Assembly (NCBI GenBank): GCA_902784065.1
Contig: CACZTJ010000008.1
Coordinates: 1-64,000 of the forward strand
Reading direction: 5' to 3'
Source of the DNA: an uncultured Prevotellaceae bacterium
Lineage (GTDB): Bacteria > Bacteroidota > Bacteroidia > Bacteroidales > Bacteroidaceae
Length of the DNA stretch: 64,000 nt
In this document: positions 53,538-61,323 of the stretch, piece by piece
Layout: the number at the start of each line of letters is the position of its first letter
Position numbering within the stretch: the first letter of the stretch is position 1
Notes under the pieces: generated by a model
Told to the model about the DNA's origin: nothing
What the model saw: only the letters and a program-made list of their open reading frames with translations
Databases searched by the model: none
Made by a program: the position numbers and the translations under genes

Positions 53538-56454
53538 AGAATCGGCGGCCACCGCCGAAGCCTCCTGGGCGACCACCCGGACGTCCACCAGGACCGGGTC
53601 GACCTCCAGGACCGCCAGGACCACCACCGAAGCCGAAGGCCTTCGCACCACCAAAGAGGTTCAGACGGTAGATGACATGCACCATACCATAGCTGGTGAT
53701 CGAGTTATATTCGGTATCAGTGCGACCCATCGCCGAGATGGCTCGGCTGAAGGTAGACTGCTGATGCAGGATGTCATAGAGCTGCAGGGAGATAGTGAGG
53801 GGCTTACCCTTGAGGAACCCCTGTGAGAGCTGGGCATTCCAGATGAGCTCATTGGTGTTCATCGACGCATCGCTGTAGCCGCGACGACTCTGCATCGTGA
53901 TGTTCGTGGTGAGCGAGGTACCCCAGGGAGCGGTAATACCCACCAGACCGCCATAGGCATACTGCCAGGTATCGAGGTCGGCACTCGTCTGCAGGTCGTT
54001 ACGTGAATGGGTATAGCCCACAGAGCCGTTGAGCTCCACCTCGAGCCACTCGTTACGATAGCTGAAGGCCAGACGCTGGTTGATGTTGGCCGACTTCGTG
54101 ACACTCTTCTGTGACTCTACCAGACTGTTCACACTGGCATAACCCACATAGTGGTTGTAAACCGTATTCGTGAAGGAGTTGATGTTGAAGTAGGCCGCAC
54201 TGTCGAGAGCGGTATTGAACACCAGTCCAGCATAGGCGTTCCAGTTACCATCGATATTCTCAGGGCGCGTGATACGGGCACCGGTCTGGGTGTCGAGTGT
54301 CACCTTGTTGCTGATGGCATTGCTCGTAGTGGTGAGACCTGCCCAGGTGGCGATCGAGCGCTGATGAGCCTGCACGTAGTTGTTGTAGAAGATACGGAGG
54401 TTCTGTGTGAACGAGGGTTTCAGACCCGGGTTACCCTTCTTGATGTTCAGCGGGTCGCTGTCGTCGGTGATGTCGAGCAGGTCGCTCATCTGGGGCTGGG
54501 TGATGTTAGAGAAGTAGTTCACGCGCAGCTGACTCACCTCTGAGCGCTTCCAACGGAAGTCGAGGGTCGGCGTAAAGTTGGTGACGGTACGGGTGGTGTC
54601 GGCATGCAGTCCCTTATAGTCCTGGATGTAATGTGACTTCTGGGGAATGAGGCGCACACCGACATTCAGGTTGAATGTCTTACGCACCACGCGCAGCATC
54701 AGCTCTAAATTATGGGTATAGTTTTTGTATTCTGAGAATCGGCTCAGGTCGTTGTCACGATACTGCTCGATGGGCTGATAAGGAGCCAGATAGCTATCCC
54801 AGGCGCGGTAATCGGGTGTCCAGTCCGGGCTGTAGGGCAAACGGCTGAAGTCGTAGGTAGTACGATCGCTCTTCGTATAATCGTAGCGATACTGATAGCT
54901 GAACTGGAGATACACCTGACGGAAGATGGGCTCGCTATAGGTGATGCGGGCACGGTAGTTCCAGTTCTTCGTGGGGGTGTCGTTATAGCGACGGGTCACA
55001 TAGATGGAGTCGTATGCCAACTGATAGAAATTCACAAGTGCATCGTTGATCGACTGACTACCGCCGTCGCCCCAGTTACCATTGAGCTGGAGGGTGATGT
55101 TACGACCTTTGGCATTGAGCTTACGATTGAACTGCAGCATACCGCCCAGGTTTTTCGAGTCGCTATAGCTGACATTGTTCTGAACACGGTTGTTCTTCAC
55201 GATGCCAAGGGCAATCAGCTCCGGAAGCTGCTCCAGGGGGTTGGTGACATACTGATAGGGATCCTTGTCGAAGGTCGCCTCGTCACTCAGGTCGAGTCCG
55301 TCGTTGGAGTTATAGCGCAGCGTGGGACGGAACAGGATATTGGTCATCGAGTCGGGCTGCCACTCGATACGCATCTGGGCGTTCCAGCTGTTACCGCGTG
55401 AGAAGCCATGGGTGATGCTGTTGGAGAAGACGGAGGTCTGGGAGTCGTAGATCTGCTCACTGGAGACGCGGCGCAGCTGGTCACCGTCAGAGTGGTTCCA
55501 GCGCACGCTACCATCCCATTTGAACTTATCCTTCAGCTCATAGTTGAAGTTGGCACCCACCATCTTGGAGGCATTGAGTCCCTGACGCTGCTGACCCCAT
55601 CGGCCACCACCGCCACCGCCAGGGAAACCCATGTCGTTGACATTGTTGGCGCGGGTGAAGAGCATCACCTTCAGATTGTCTTTCATCACGGCGCCCATGC
55701 CTCGGCCGAAGTAACGGCTATGCGTACCGATACCCAGATCGACATTCGCCATCACACCTTTGTTCATACCTTGCTTGATGCCGAAGTCGAGCACTGTCTC
55801 CTCCTCACCATCCTGGATACCACTGACGCGGGCGAGGTCGCTCTGCTGATCGTAGGCCTTGATGCGGTCGATGATGTTGGTGGGCAGGTTCTGCAGGGCG
55901 GTCTTCGTGTCGCCAGTCATGAACTCCTTACCGTCCACGAGGATCTTCTTCACTTCCTTACCGTTGATCTTGATGGTTCCGTCGTCGCTGACCTCAGCAC
56001 CGGGGAGGCGCTTCACGAGCTCCTCGACCACCGATCCCTCGGGCGTGCGGAAGGCACTGGCATTATACATAAAGGTATCGGCCTTCAGTGTCACCTTCGA
56101 GGCTCGTGCCGTCACCGTGGCACCTTTCAACATGATCGCATCGGGCTCCAGGGTGATGGTACCGGCGGAATAATCCTTGCCGTCACGAATATTTAGTTGT
56201 TTTGTGTAGGTCTTAAAACCAACGTAGGTGATTTTCAGAGTGTATCGGCCATCGCGGGGTGCGCGGATCGAGAATCCGCCGTTCATGTTGGTGAGCGCAT
56301 TGGCCACCACCTTCTCTCCACTTAAAATGGAAGCCGTCGCTTGAATGACGGCCTCCTGTGTATCCTGTTCAACAACCCTACCTGAAACTAACCTTTGGGC
56401 ATTTGCCATGACCGACGTAACCAATACGACAGTCAGAAGTATCACTTTTCTCAT
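53536..56454 (-). CDS. TonB-dependent outer-membrane receptor with carboxypeptidase-like N-domain
   Basis: The 972-residue protein has a signal peptide, a carboxypeptidase-regulatory-like beta domain (~20-110), a plug domain (VVEELVKRLPGAEVSDDGTIKINGKEVKKILV is its core, residues ~140-175) and a long barrel. The C-terminus ends in a Gly/Pro/Arg-rich tail (FGGGRRF) rather than the usual barrel-closing strand, and a glycine run sits near residue 280. No SusD partner is adjacent, so it is not a typical glycan uptake pair. Ligand unknown. Confidence 0.88.
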   Translation of the reverse strand: MRKVILLTVVLVTSVMANAQRLVSGRVVEQDTQEAVIQATASILSGEKVVANALTNMNGGFSIRAPRDGRYTLKITYVGFKTYTKQLNIRDGKDYSAGTITLEPDAIMLKGATVTARASKVTLKADTFMYNASAFRTPEGSVVEELVKRLPGAEVSDDGTIKINGKEVKKILVDGKEFMTGDTKTALQNLPTNIIDRIKAYDQQSDLARVSGIQDGEEETVLDFGIKQGMNKGVMANVDLGIGTHSRYFGRGMGAVMKDNLKVMLFTRANNVNDMGFPGGGGGGRWGQQRQGLNASKMVGANFNYELKDKFKWDGSVRWNHSDGDQLRRVSSEQIYDSQTSVFSNSITHGFSRGNSWNAQMRIEWQPDSMTNILFRPTLRYNSNDGLDLSDEATFDKDPYQYVTNPLEQLPELIALGIVKNNRVQNNVSYSDSKNLGGMLQFNRKLNAKGRNITLQLNGNWGDGGSQSINDALVNFYQLAYDSIYVTRRYNDTPTKNWNYRARITYSEPIFRQVYLQFSYQYRYDYTKSDRTTYDFSRLPYSPDWTPDYRAWDSYLAPYQPIEQYRDNDLSRFSEYKNYTHNLELMLRVVRKTFNLNVGVRLIPQKSHYIQDYKGLHADTTRTVTNFTPTLDFRWKRSEVSQLRVNYFSNITQPQMSDLLDITDDSDPLNIKKGNPGLKPSFTQNLRIFYNNYVQAHQRSIATWAGLTTTSNAISNKVTLDTQTGARITRPENIDGNWNAYAGLVFNTALDSAAYFNINSFTNTVYNHYVGYASVNSLVESQKSVTKSANINQRLAFSYRNEWLEVELNGSVGYTHSRNDLQTSADLDTWQYAYGGLVGITAPWGTSLTTNITMQSRRGYSDASMNTNELIWNAQLSQGFLKGKPLTISLQLYDILHQQSTFSRAISAMGRTDTEYNSITSYGMVHVIYRLNLFGGAKAFGFGGGPGGPGGRPGPGGRPGGRPGGFGGGRRF

Positions 56455-56557
56455 TATTTCTCAATCTTGCTGACCTTTTGACGGAGGAAAAAGGGAAAAG
56501 TTTAATGGTCATGGCAATTTTTTAAAGAAAAAATGCGTTTGTTTCAGATAATTGTCG

Positions 56558-56565
56558 TAACTTTG
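56558..56565 (+). promoter_or_regulatory. -7 promoter element of aroB
   Basis: TAACTTTG followed by C, 42 nt before the aroB ATG; the -33 box is not at standard spacing. Confidence 0.6.
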
Positions 56566-56607
56566 CACCGCATGAACAGAACAGACAGACCTGTTTTCCA
56601 TTAAAAT

Positions 56608-57657
56608 ATGAACCAACAAAAAGTTGTCATTGCAGAAGATTTAGGGCAGTCGCTGAAGGAAGCGATGGAGGCCTGCGAGCGTGATAAAGTGTTCGTATTG
56701 CTGGACGAGACCACCGAAAGGTGCTGTCTGCCTGTGGTTGAAGCAGCGGTAGGTCTCCAGGATGCCAAGCGAATCATCATCGGAGCCACCGACACGCATA
56801 AGACGCTCGAGTCGCTGGCCCATGTCTGGGAAGAGCTGGGATCAGGAGGCGGCACCCGTCACTCCTTATTAATAAATATAGGTGGTGGCATGGTGACCGA
56901 TCTTGGCGGATTCGCCGCCTCGACGTTTAAGAGAGGCATCAATTACATCAACATCCCCACCACCCTGCTCTCAATGGTGGATGCCAGCGTAGGCGGAAAG
57001 ACGGGTATCAACTTCAGAGGACTGAAGAACGAGATTGGCGTGTTTAACAATGCATCGACCGTGATTCTCGACACGCAGTTTCTGAAGACCCTCGATGCGG
57101 AGAACATCTGTTCGGGCTATGCCGAGATGCTGAAGCACGGACTGATATCTGACGAGAAGATGTGGGCGGAGTTGATGAACTTTGAGCTGGAACAGCCGGA
57201 TCTGAGGCAGCTGAGCCGGATGGTGGCCGACAGCGTAGCCGTGAAGGAGCGCATCGTCACCGAGGATCCGACCGAGCAGGGCATCAGAAAGGCACTGAAC
57301 CTGGGTCACACCGTCGGTCACGCCTTTGAGTCGTTCGCCCTGAAGCGCCAACCCGTGTTACACGGCTATGCAGTGGCCTGGGGCCTGATCTGCGAACTCT
57401 ACCTGAGTTGCATCAAGACGGGCTTCCCCACGGACAAGATGCATCAGACCGTGAGATTCATCAAGGAGCACTATGGCATGATGACCATCACCTGTGATGA
57501 CTACCCCACGCTGCTCGAACTGATGACGCACGACAAGAAGAATGTGGCTGGCAGCATCAATTTCACGCTGTTAGGTGGCATCGGAGACATCCGTATCAAC
57601 CAGACGGCCACGAAGGAAGAAATCTACGAAGCGCTCGATTTCTATCGGGAGAGCTGA
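56608..57657 (+). CDS. aroB: 3-dehydroquinate synthase
   Basis: AroB converts DAHP to 3-dehydroquinate in the shikimate pathway, which supplies chorismate. The 349-residue protein has NAD-binding GGGMVTDLGGFAASTFKRG, the metal and substrate residues in ASVGGKTGIN, GYAEMLKHGLI and LNLGHTVGHAFE. The neighbouring men cluster uses chorismate, so the placement is sensible though the genes converge. Confidence 0.96.
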   Translation: MNQQKVVIAEDLGQSLKEAMEACERDKVFVLLDETTERCCLPVVEAAVGLQDAKRIIIGATDTHKTLESLAHVWEELGSGGGTRHSLLINIGGGMVTDLGGFAASTFKRGINYINIPTTLLSMVDASVGGKTGINFRGLKNEIGVFNNASTVILDTQFLKTLDAENICSGYAEMLKHGLISDEKMWAELMNFELEQPDLRQLSRMVADSVAVKERIVTEDPTEQGIRKALNLGHTVGHAFESFALKRQPVLHGYAVAWGLICELYLSCIKTGFPTDKMHQTVRFIKEHYGMMTITCDDYPTLLELMTHDKKNVAGSINFTLLGGIGDIRINQTATKEEIYEALDFYRES

Positions 57658-57716
57658 ATAGGATAAGAATGACCAATCAACTTGTTAGACCTATCATATT
57701 ACTAACTAATCAGGGT

Positions 57717-57742
57717 AGGACTGCTCGTGAGAGTAGTCCTAT
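57717..57742. terminator. hairpin between aroB and menE
   Basis: AGGACTGCTC and GAGTAGTCCT form a stem with one G-T pair around a GTGA loop, with T-rich sequence following. It covers the menE stop and probably ends both transcripts. Confidence 0.7.
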
Positions 57743-58698
57743 CTGTTTTTAGCAATGTCCTCTGCTGCTTTGCGCGCGGGCTTGCCCGTCTCTGTCAAGG
57801 GTATCTTGTCAACATGAAGATACGCTTTGGGCTGATGGTATTTGGGAAGCACCTGGGCACACACCTGTCGCGCCTCCTCAACAGTCCCTTCTGTCAGCAG
57901 CACCACCACCTCACCAAACTTAGTATCAGGGCTCTTCGTGATGAGGAAGGGTGCCTGGAGATGGGGGCGCAACTGGCGCTCTACGGTCTCGATCTGGATC
58001 TTGATGCCACCGGAACAGATGACATTATCCTTTCTCCCTAAGATACGGAAGCGCCCCTCGGAGAGTTCGACGATATCGTTGGTGACGAGGCGCTCAGCAC
58101 AGACCAGAGGGGCCTCGATCACCAGACAGTCGTCGGCATTGAGGCTGACCTTCACAGAGGGGAACGGGGTGTACCAGTCGGAGGCATCGGGTCCGTTCAA
58201 CCGACGGAGGGCGATATGTGAGAGGGTCTCTGTCATGCCATAGGTGCTCCACACATGATGGGGGAAGTCTTTCAGTGCCGCAGCGAGGGCATCATCGATG
58301 GCACCCCCACCGATAATCAGGTGACGGATCTGCATCAGGCGTTCTCGTTCCTCAGGCACCTGCAACGAGTTATACACCTGCATCGGCACCATGGCGGCAA
58401 AGGATAGTTGATAGTTATGGGCTAAAGGGTGGCCGCTGGGCTCCACAGTGATCAACTTTAATCCTCGCTCTATCGATCGCACCACCATCATCTTGCCAGC
58501 GATATAGTCGGTACTCATACACAGCAACGCCGTATCGCCAGCCTTCAAACCTAAAAAGTCACAGGTGATCCGTGCAGAATTCAGCATCCGCTGCTTCTCC
58601 ACCAACATACGTTTAGGCTCACCAGTACTACCCGATGTCTTCACCTCAACGTACTCCGAATCATTATTCCACTCAGCAAAAAATTCTTCTATACTCAT
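57739..58698 (-). CDS. menE: o-succinylbenzoate--CoA ligase
   Basis: MenE adds CoA to o-succinylbenzoate in menaquinone synthesis. The 319-residue adenylating enzyme has the P-loop-like KTSGSTGEPKRM, STYGMTETLSH and the hinge GRKDNVICSGGIKI. It is shorter than the ~450-residue E. coli enzyme at the N-terminus, as in other Bacteroidales. It is last in the men cluster, after a repeat that separates it from menC. Confidence 0.92.
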   Translation of the reverse strand: MSIEEFFAEWNNDSEYVEVKTSGSTGEPKRMLVEKQRMLNSARITCDFLGLKAGDTALLCMSTDYIAGKMMVVRSIERGLKLITVEPSGHPLAHNYQLSFAAMVPMQVYNSLQVPEERERLMQIRHLIIGGGAIDDALAAALKDFPHHVWSTYGMTETLSHIALRRLNGPDASDWYTPFPSVKVSLNADDCLVIEAPLVCAERLVTNDIVELSEGRFRILGRKDNVICSGGIKIQIETVERQLRPHLQAPFLITKSPDTKFGEVVVLLTEGTVEEARQVCAQVLPKYHQPKAYLHVDKIPLTETGKPARKAAEDIAKNR

Positions 58699-58708
58699 AT
58701 TTTTTTTC

Positions 58709-58835
58709 GATAAAAAGCGCTCGGCGACGCAAGGAGACGCTTGCTACCGCAGGGACGCAAGAACAAAAGAACATATTTTTTTCAGCTCTCCATGGTGCGC
58801 AACCTTTTTTGTTCTTATGTTCTTATGTCTAAAAA
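58709..58835. repeat. composite men-cluster repeat (57-bp arm plus hairpin element)
   Basis: The first 57 bp (58709-58765; GCGCTCGGCGACGCAAGG core) recur perfectly, inverted, at 62873-62929. The rest has octamer runs (AAAAGAAC, ATAAGAAC) flanking a core AGCTCTCCATGGTGCGC and forms an imperfect palindrome. A sister copy of the core is at 61213-61290. The end encodes the last codons of menC. Confidence 0.85.
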
Positions 58836-59855
58836 TAATTTATCACCACGAATTTCGAGGGGCATGGGGATATTATCAGTGAAGAGCTGGCCAGTGCCGA
58901 GGCCTTGCGGCATCGTGATATGAGGACCATAGACATCGGAGGCAAACTGAGCGATGGCGTTCAGACCGATGTTACTCTCCAGGGCGGAGGTGATCCAGGA
59001 ACCGATGCCCTGCGCCTTGGCTGCCTCAATCCACTCCCGACAACCCTGCATGCCACCATGAAGCGAGGGTTTGAGGATGATGTAACGGGGTTTGATGATG
59101 TTCAGCATGTGACCTTTCATCTCAGGGTCGTTCACACCGATGAGTTCTTCGTCGAGGGCGATGGGCAGGGGTGACTCCCGACAGAGCTCGGCCATATAGG
59201 CCCACTGTCCCTGTTTGATGGGCTGCTCGATCGAATGGATGGCATATTGCGAGAGGAGCTCCAGTTTATAGAGGGCCTCCTCATAGGCGAAGGCACCGTT
59301 GGCATCGAGGCGCAGCTCTACCTCATGGAAAGAGAAACGATCGCGGATGCGCTTCACGAGATCCAGCTCCTGCTCGAAGTCGATGGCACCGATCTTGAGT
59401 TTCACGCAACGGAAGCCTTTCTCCAGCTTCTCTTCCAACCGCTGCAGCATCTCGTCGTAACGTCCCATCCACACGAGTCCGTTGATGGGGATGCCCTCCT
59501 CGCCACGACTGAAGGGGGTATCGAAAAGAAGACTTCTTCCATCTTCCTTCTTACAGGTCACATCCAGCACAGCGGTCTCCAGACCGAACAGCATGGAGGG
59601 ATAGTCACGCATGGCGTCATAGTCGATCTCACCAGTCTGACAGAACGCCTCACAGAACTGACGAAGCTTGGCCTCGTATGTCTCGTCGGGCAGTGCATCG
59701 CAACTGAGGTCGGGCAAGGGGGCACATTCGCCAACACCCTCGCGCTCACCGTCTGACAGACAGATCAACCAGATCTTCCGTTCCGTATAAACCCCACGCG
59801 ACGTCCCCGCCGGCTGCTTAAAATGCAGTGTTTTCTTTTCTAGACAAAAGAACAT
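58815..59855 (-). CDS. menC: o-succinylbenzoate synthase
   Basis: MenC dehydrates SHCHC to o-succinylbenzoate. The 346-residue enolase-superfamily protein has LHFKQPAGTSRG near the start, KLKIGA with the first catalytic Lys, RLDANGAF, EQPIKQGQ, ALDEE, and KPSLHGG with the second catalytic Lys. The only plausible ATG lies inside the 36-bp tandem repeat, so the first residues (MFFCLEKK) come from repeat DNA. The last residues (DIRT) also derive from a repeat. Confidence 0.92.
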   Translation of the reverse strand: MFFCLEKKTLHFKQPAGTSRGVYTERKIWLICLSDGEREGVGECAPLPDLSCDALPDETYEAKLRQFCEAFCQTGEIDYDAMRDYPSMLFGLETAVLDVTCKKEDGRSLLFDTPFSRGEEGIPINGLVWMGRYDEMLQRLEEKLEKGFRCVKLKIGAIDFEQELDLVKRIRDRFSFHEVELRLDANGAFAYEEALYKLELLSQYAIHSIEQPIKQGQWAYMAELCRESPLPIALDEELIGVNDPEMKGHMLNIIKPRYIILKPSLHGGMQGCREWIEAAKAQGIGSWITSALESNIGLNAIAQFASDVYGPHITMPQGLGTGQLFTDNIPMPLEIRGDKLFLDIRT

Positions 59856-59966
59856 AATAGTTATTTTTTAGACAGAAGAACAAAAGAACATAATAGTTAT
59901 TTTTTAGACAGAAGAACAAAAGAACATAATAGTTATTTTTTAGACAGAAGAACAAAAGAACATATT
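59842..59966. repeat. 36-bp tandem repeat between menC and the GxxExxY gene
   Basis: Units start at 59870, 59906 and 59942 (the last partial), with a shorter first unit at 59842. Each contains AGACAGAAGAACAAAAGAAC followed by ATAATAGTTATTTTTT. Units 2 and 3 are identical. The repeated piece contains the octamer AAAAGAAC that recurs at other junctions of the cluster. Confidence 0.92.
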
Positions 59967-60297
59967 ATTTATTATACTGACGAAACTTTCGTTTTATTTC
60001 TAATTTGGGTGCACCAAAATTAATCAATAATCCGTTATCGATATGAGTAGCAGATAGATAGTTAACTAATTCTATGATAACGCATTTCTCTACAAGCAGA
60101 TCTGCTCTAAATTCTCCAACCACAGTGTCATCGTAATAAACATTAATTGGATATTCTGCAATAGCATCTATCTGATGTTTCTTCAATTCTAATAGCAAAG
60201 CCTTTTGATATACAGACTCCAAGAATCCAACTCCCAAGACTAATCTTACTTCATAAGCACATTCTATAATAGTCTTTATCAACTTCTCTAAATCCAT
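59965..60297 (-). CDS. GxxExxY protein (PD-(D/E)XK nuclease-like) with internal gap
   Basis: This 110-residue protein matches the GxxExxY family: GVGFLESVYQKAL and VVGEFRADLLVEKCVIIEL. After IIEL it goes directly to VNYLSATHIDNGLLINFG; the family has about 14 residues there beginning with Lys (E-L-K...H..Q). The missing Lys is the third member of the expected D-E-K catalytic set, so nuclease activity is doubtful. The frame stays open. It interrupts the men cluster, between repeats on both sides, and has no known menaquinone role. Confidence 0.8.
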   Translation of the reverse strand: MDLEKLIKTIIECAYEVRLVLGVGFLESVYQKALLLELKKHQIDAIAEYPINVYYDDTVVGEFRADLLVEKCVIIELVNYLSATHIDNGLLINFGAPKLEIKRKFRQYNK

Positions 60298-60312
60298 CTC
60301 TTTATAATTATA

Positions 60313-60342
60313 AAATATGTTCTTATGTTCTTATGTCTAAAA
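60313..60342. repeat. octamer repeat between GxxExxY gene and menB
   Basis: Minus-strand TTTTAGACATAAGAAC followed by ATAAGAAC-type repeats; the same sequence block occurs at the menC/menE and menD/menB junctions. Confidence 0.75.
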
Positions 60343-60344
60343 GA

Positions 60345-61196
60345 TTATGGGAGTTTGGGATATTTTTTGAAGTCGGGTTTGCGCTTTTCCAGGAAGGCCT
60401 TGCCACCCTCTTGGGCCTCGTCGAGGAAATAGTAGAGCATGGTACAGTCGCCAGCCAGTTCCTGGATGCCTGCCTGACCGTCGAGCTCGGCATTCAGTCC
60501 TGCCTTGATCATACGCAGGGCCAGGGGCGAACGCTCCATCATGATCTCTGCCCACTCCACACACTCGTCCTCCAGACGCTCGATGGGTACCACCTTGTTC
60601 ACCATACCCATCTCCTCTGCCTCCTTCGCCGAATACTGACGACAGAGGAACCAGATCTCACGCGCCTTCTTCTGACCTACGATACGGGCGAGATAAGAAG
60701 AGCCGAAGCCAGCATCGAAGCTACCCACCTTAGGACCCGTCTGTCCGAAGATCGCATTCTCAGAGGCGATGGTGAGGTCGCAGACAAGGTGGAGCACATG
60801 ACCGCCACCGATGGCATAGCCATTCACCATCGCGATCACAGGTTTTGGCAAGCGGCGGATCTGCATCTGCACATCGAGCACACTGAGACGCGGCACCCCG
60901 TCTTCATCGACATAGCCGCCACGTCCCTTCACATGCATGTCACCACCTGAACAGAAGGCATGCTTCACGTCGGCGAGCGTCTTCCCCTCCGGCACCTCAG
61001 ACATCGCCCCGGTGAGGAGCACCACCGAGATGTCCTGCATCTCGCGACACATACTGAAGGCCTGCGACAGTTCCCAAGTGGTCTTGGGGGTGAAGGCATT
61101 ACGGTAACGGGCACGATTAATGGTGATCTTGGCGATGCCATGATATTCTTCAAAAAGAATCTCTTCAAACTTACGAATTTCTTTCCAGTCTCTCAT
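60345..61196 (-). CDS. menB: 1,4-dihydroxy-2-naphthoyl-CoA synthase
   Basis: MenB closes the naphthoquinone ring on o-succinylbenzoyl-CoA. This 283-residue crotonase-fold enzyme has [14 protein letters not shown], the oxyanion-hole region [30 protein letters not shown] and [19 protein letters not shown] ~9-residue insert (SEVPEGKTL) precedes the CSGGD motif. The frame runs ten codons further up into repeat DNA, but [12 protein letters not shown] is the family start. Confidence 0.95.
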   Translation of the reverse strand: MRDWKEIRKFEEILFEEYHGIAKITINRARYRNAFTPKTTWELSQAFSMCREMQDISVVLLTGAMSEVPEGKTLADVKHAFCSGGDMHVKGRGGYVDEDGVPRLSVLDVQMQIRRLPKPVIAMVNGYAIGGGHVLHLVCDLTIASENAIFGQTGPKVGSFDAGFGSSYLARIVGQKKAREIWFLCRQYSAKEAEEMGMVNKVVPIERLEDECVEWAEIMMERSPLALRMIKAGLNAELDGQAGIQELAGDCTMLYYFLDEAQEGGKAFLEKRKPDFKKYPKLP

Positions 61197-61212
61197 TTTT
61201 TCTTTTCTTTTT

Positions 61213-61323
61213 TGACAGAAGAACATAAGGACATATTTTTAAGCTCTCCATGATGCACACCTTATTATGTTCTTTTGTTCTTATGTCTAAATTAATTATG
61301 ATCTTTTGTTCTTATGTCTAAAA
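61213..61323. repeat. second copy of the hairpin repeat, menD/menB junction
   Basis: Octamer arms (GAACATAAGGACAT; TTCTTTTGTTCTTATGTC) surround AAGCTCTCCATGATGCAC, matching the core of the 58.77-58.83 kb copy with a few changes. An extra octamer run follows. The menD 3' end (ILDIRTKDHN) lies inside it. Confidence 0.85.

Noticed and set aside
58565..58882. 105-codon plus-strand frame through the men repeat
   Set aside because: It consists of menE antisense plus repeat sequence; the tail is the same as the repeat-encoded end of menF.
59842..59966. CRISPR-like array of 36-bp units
   Set aside because: The units are directly tandem with no unique spacers and there are no cas genes.
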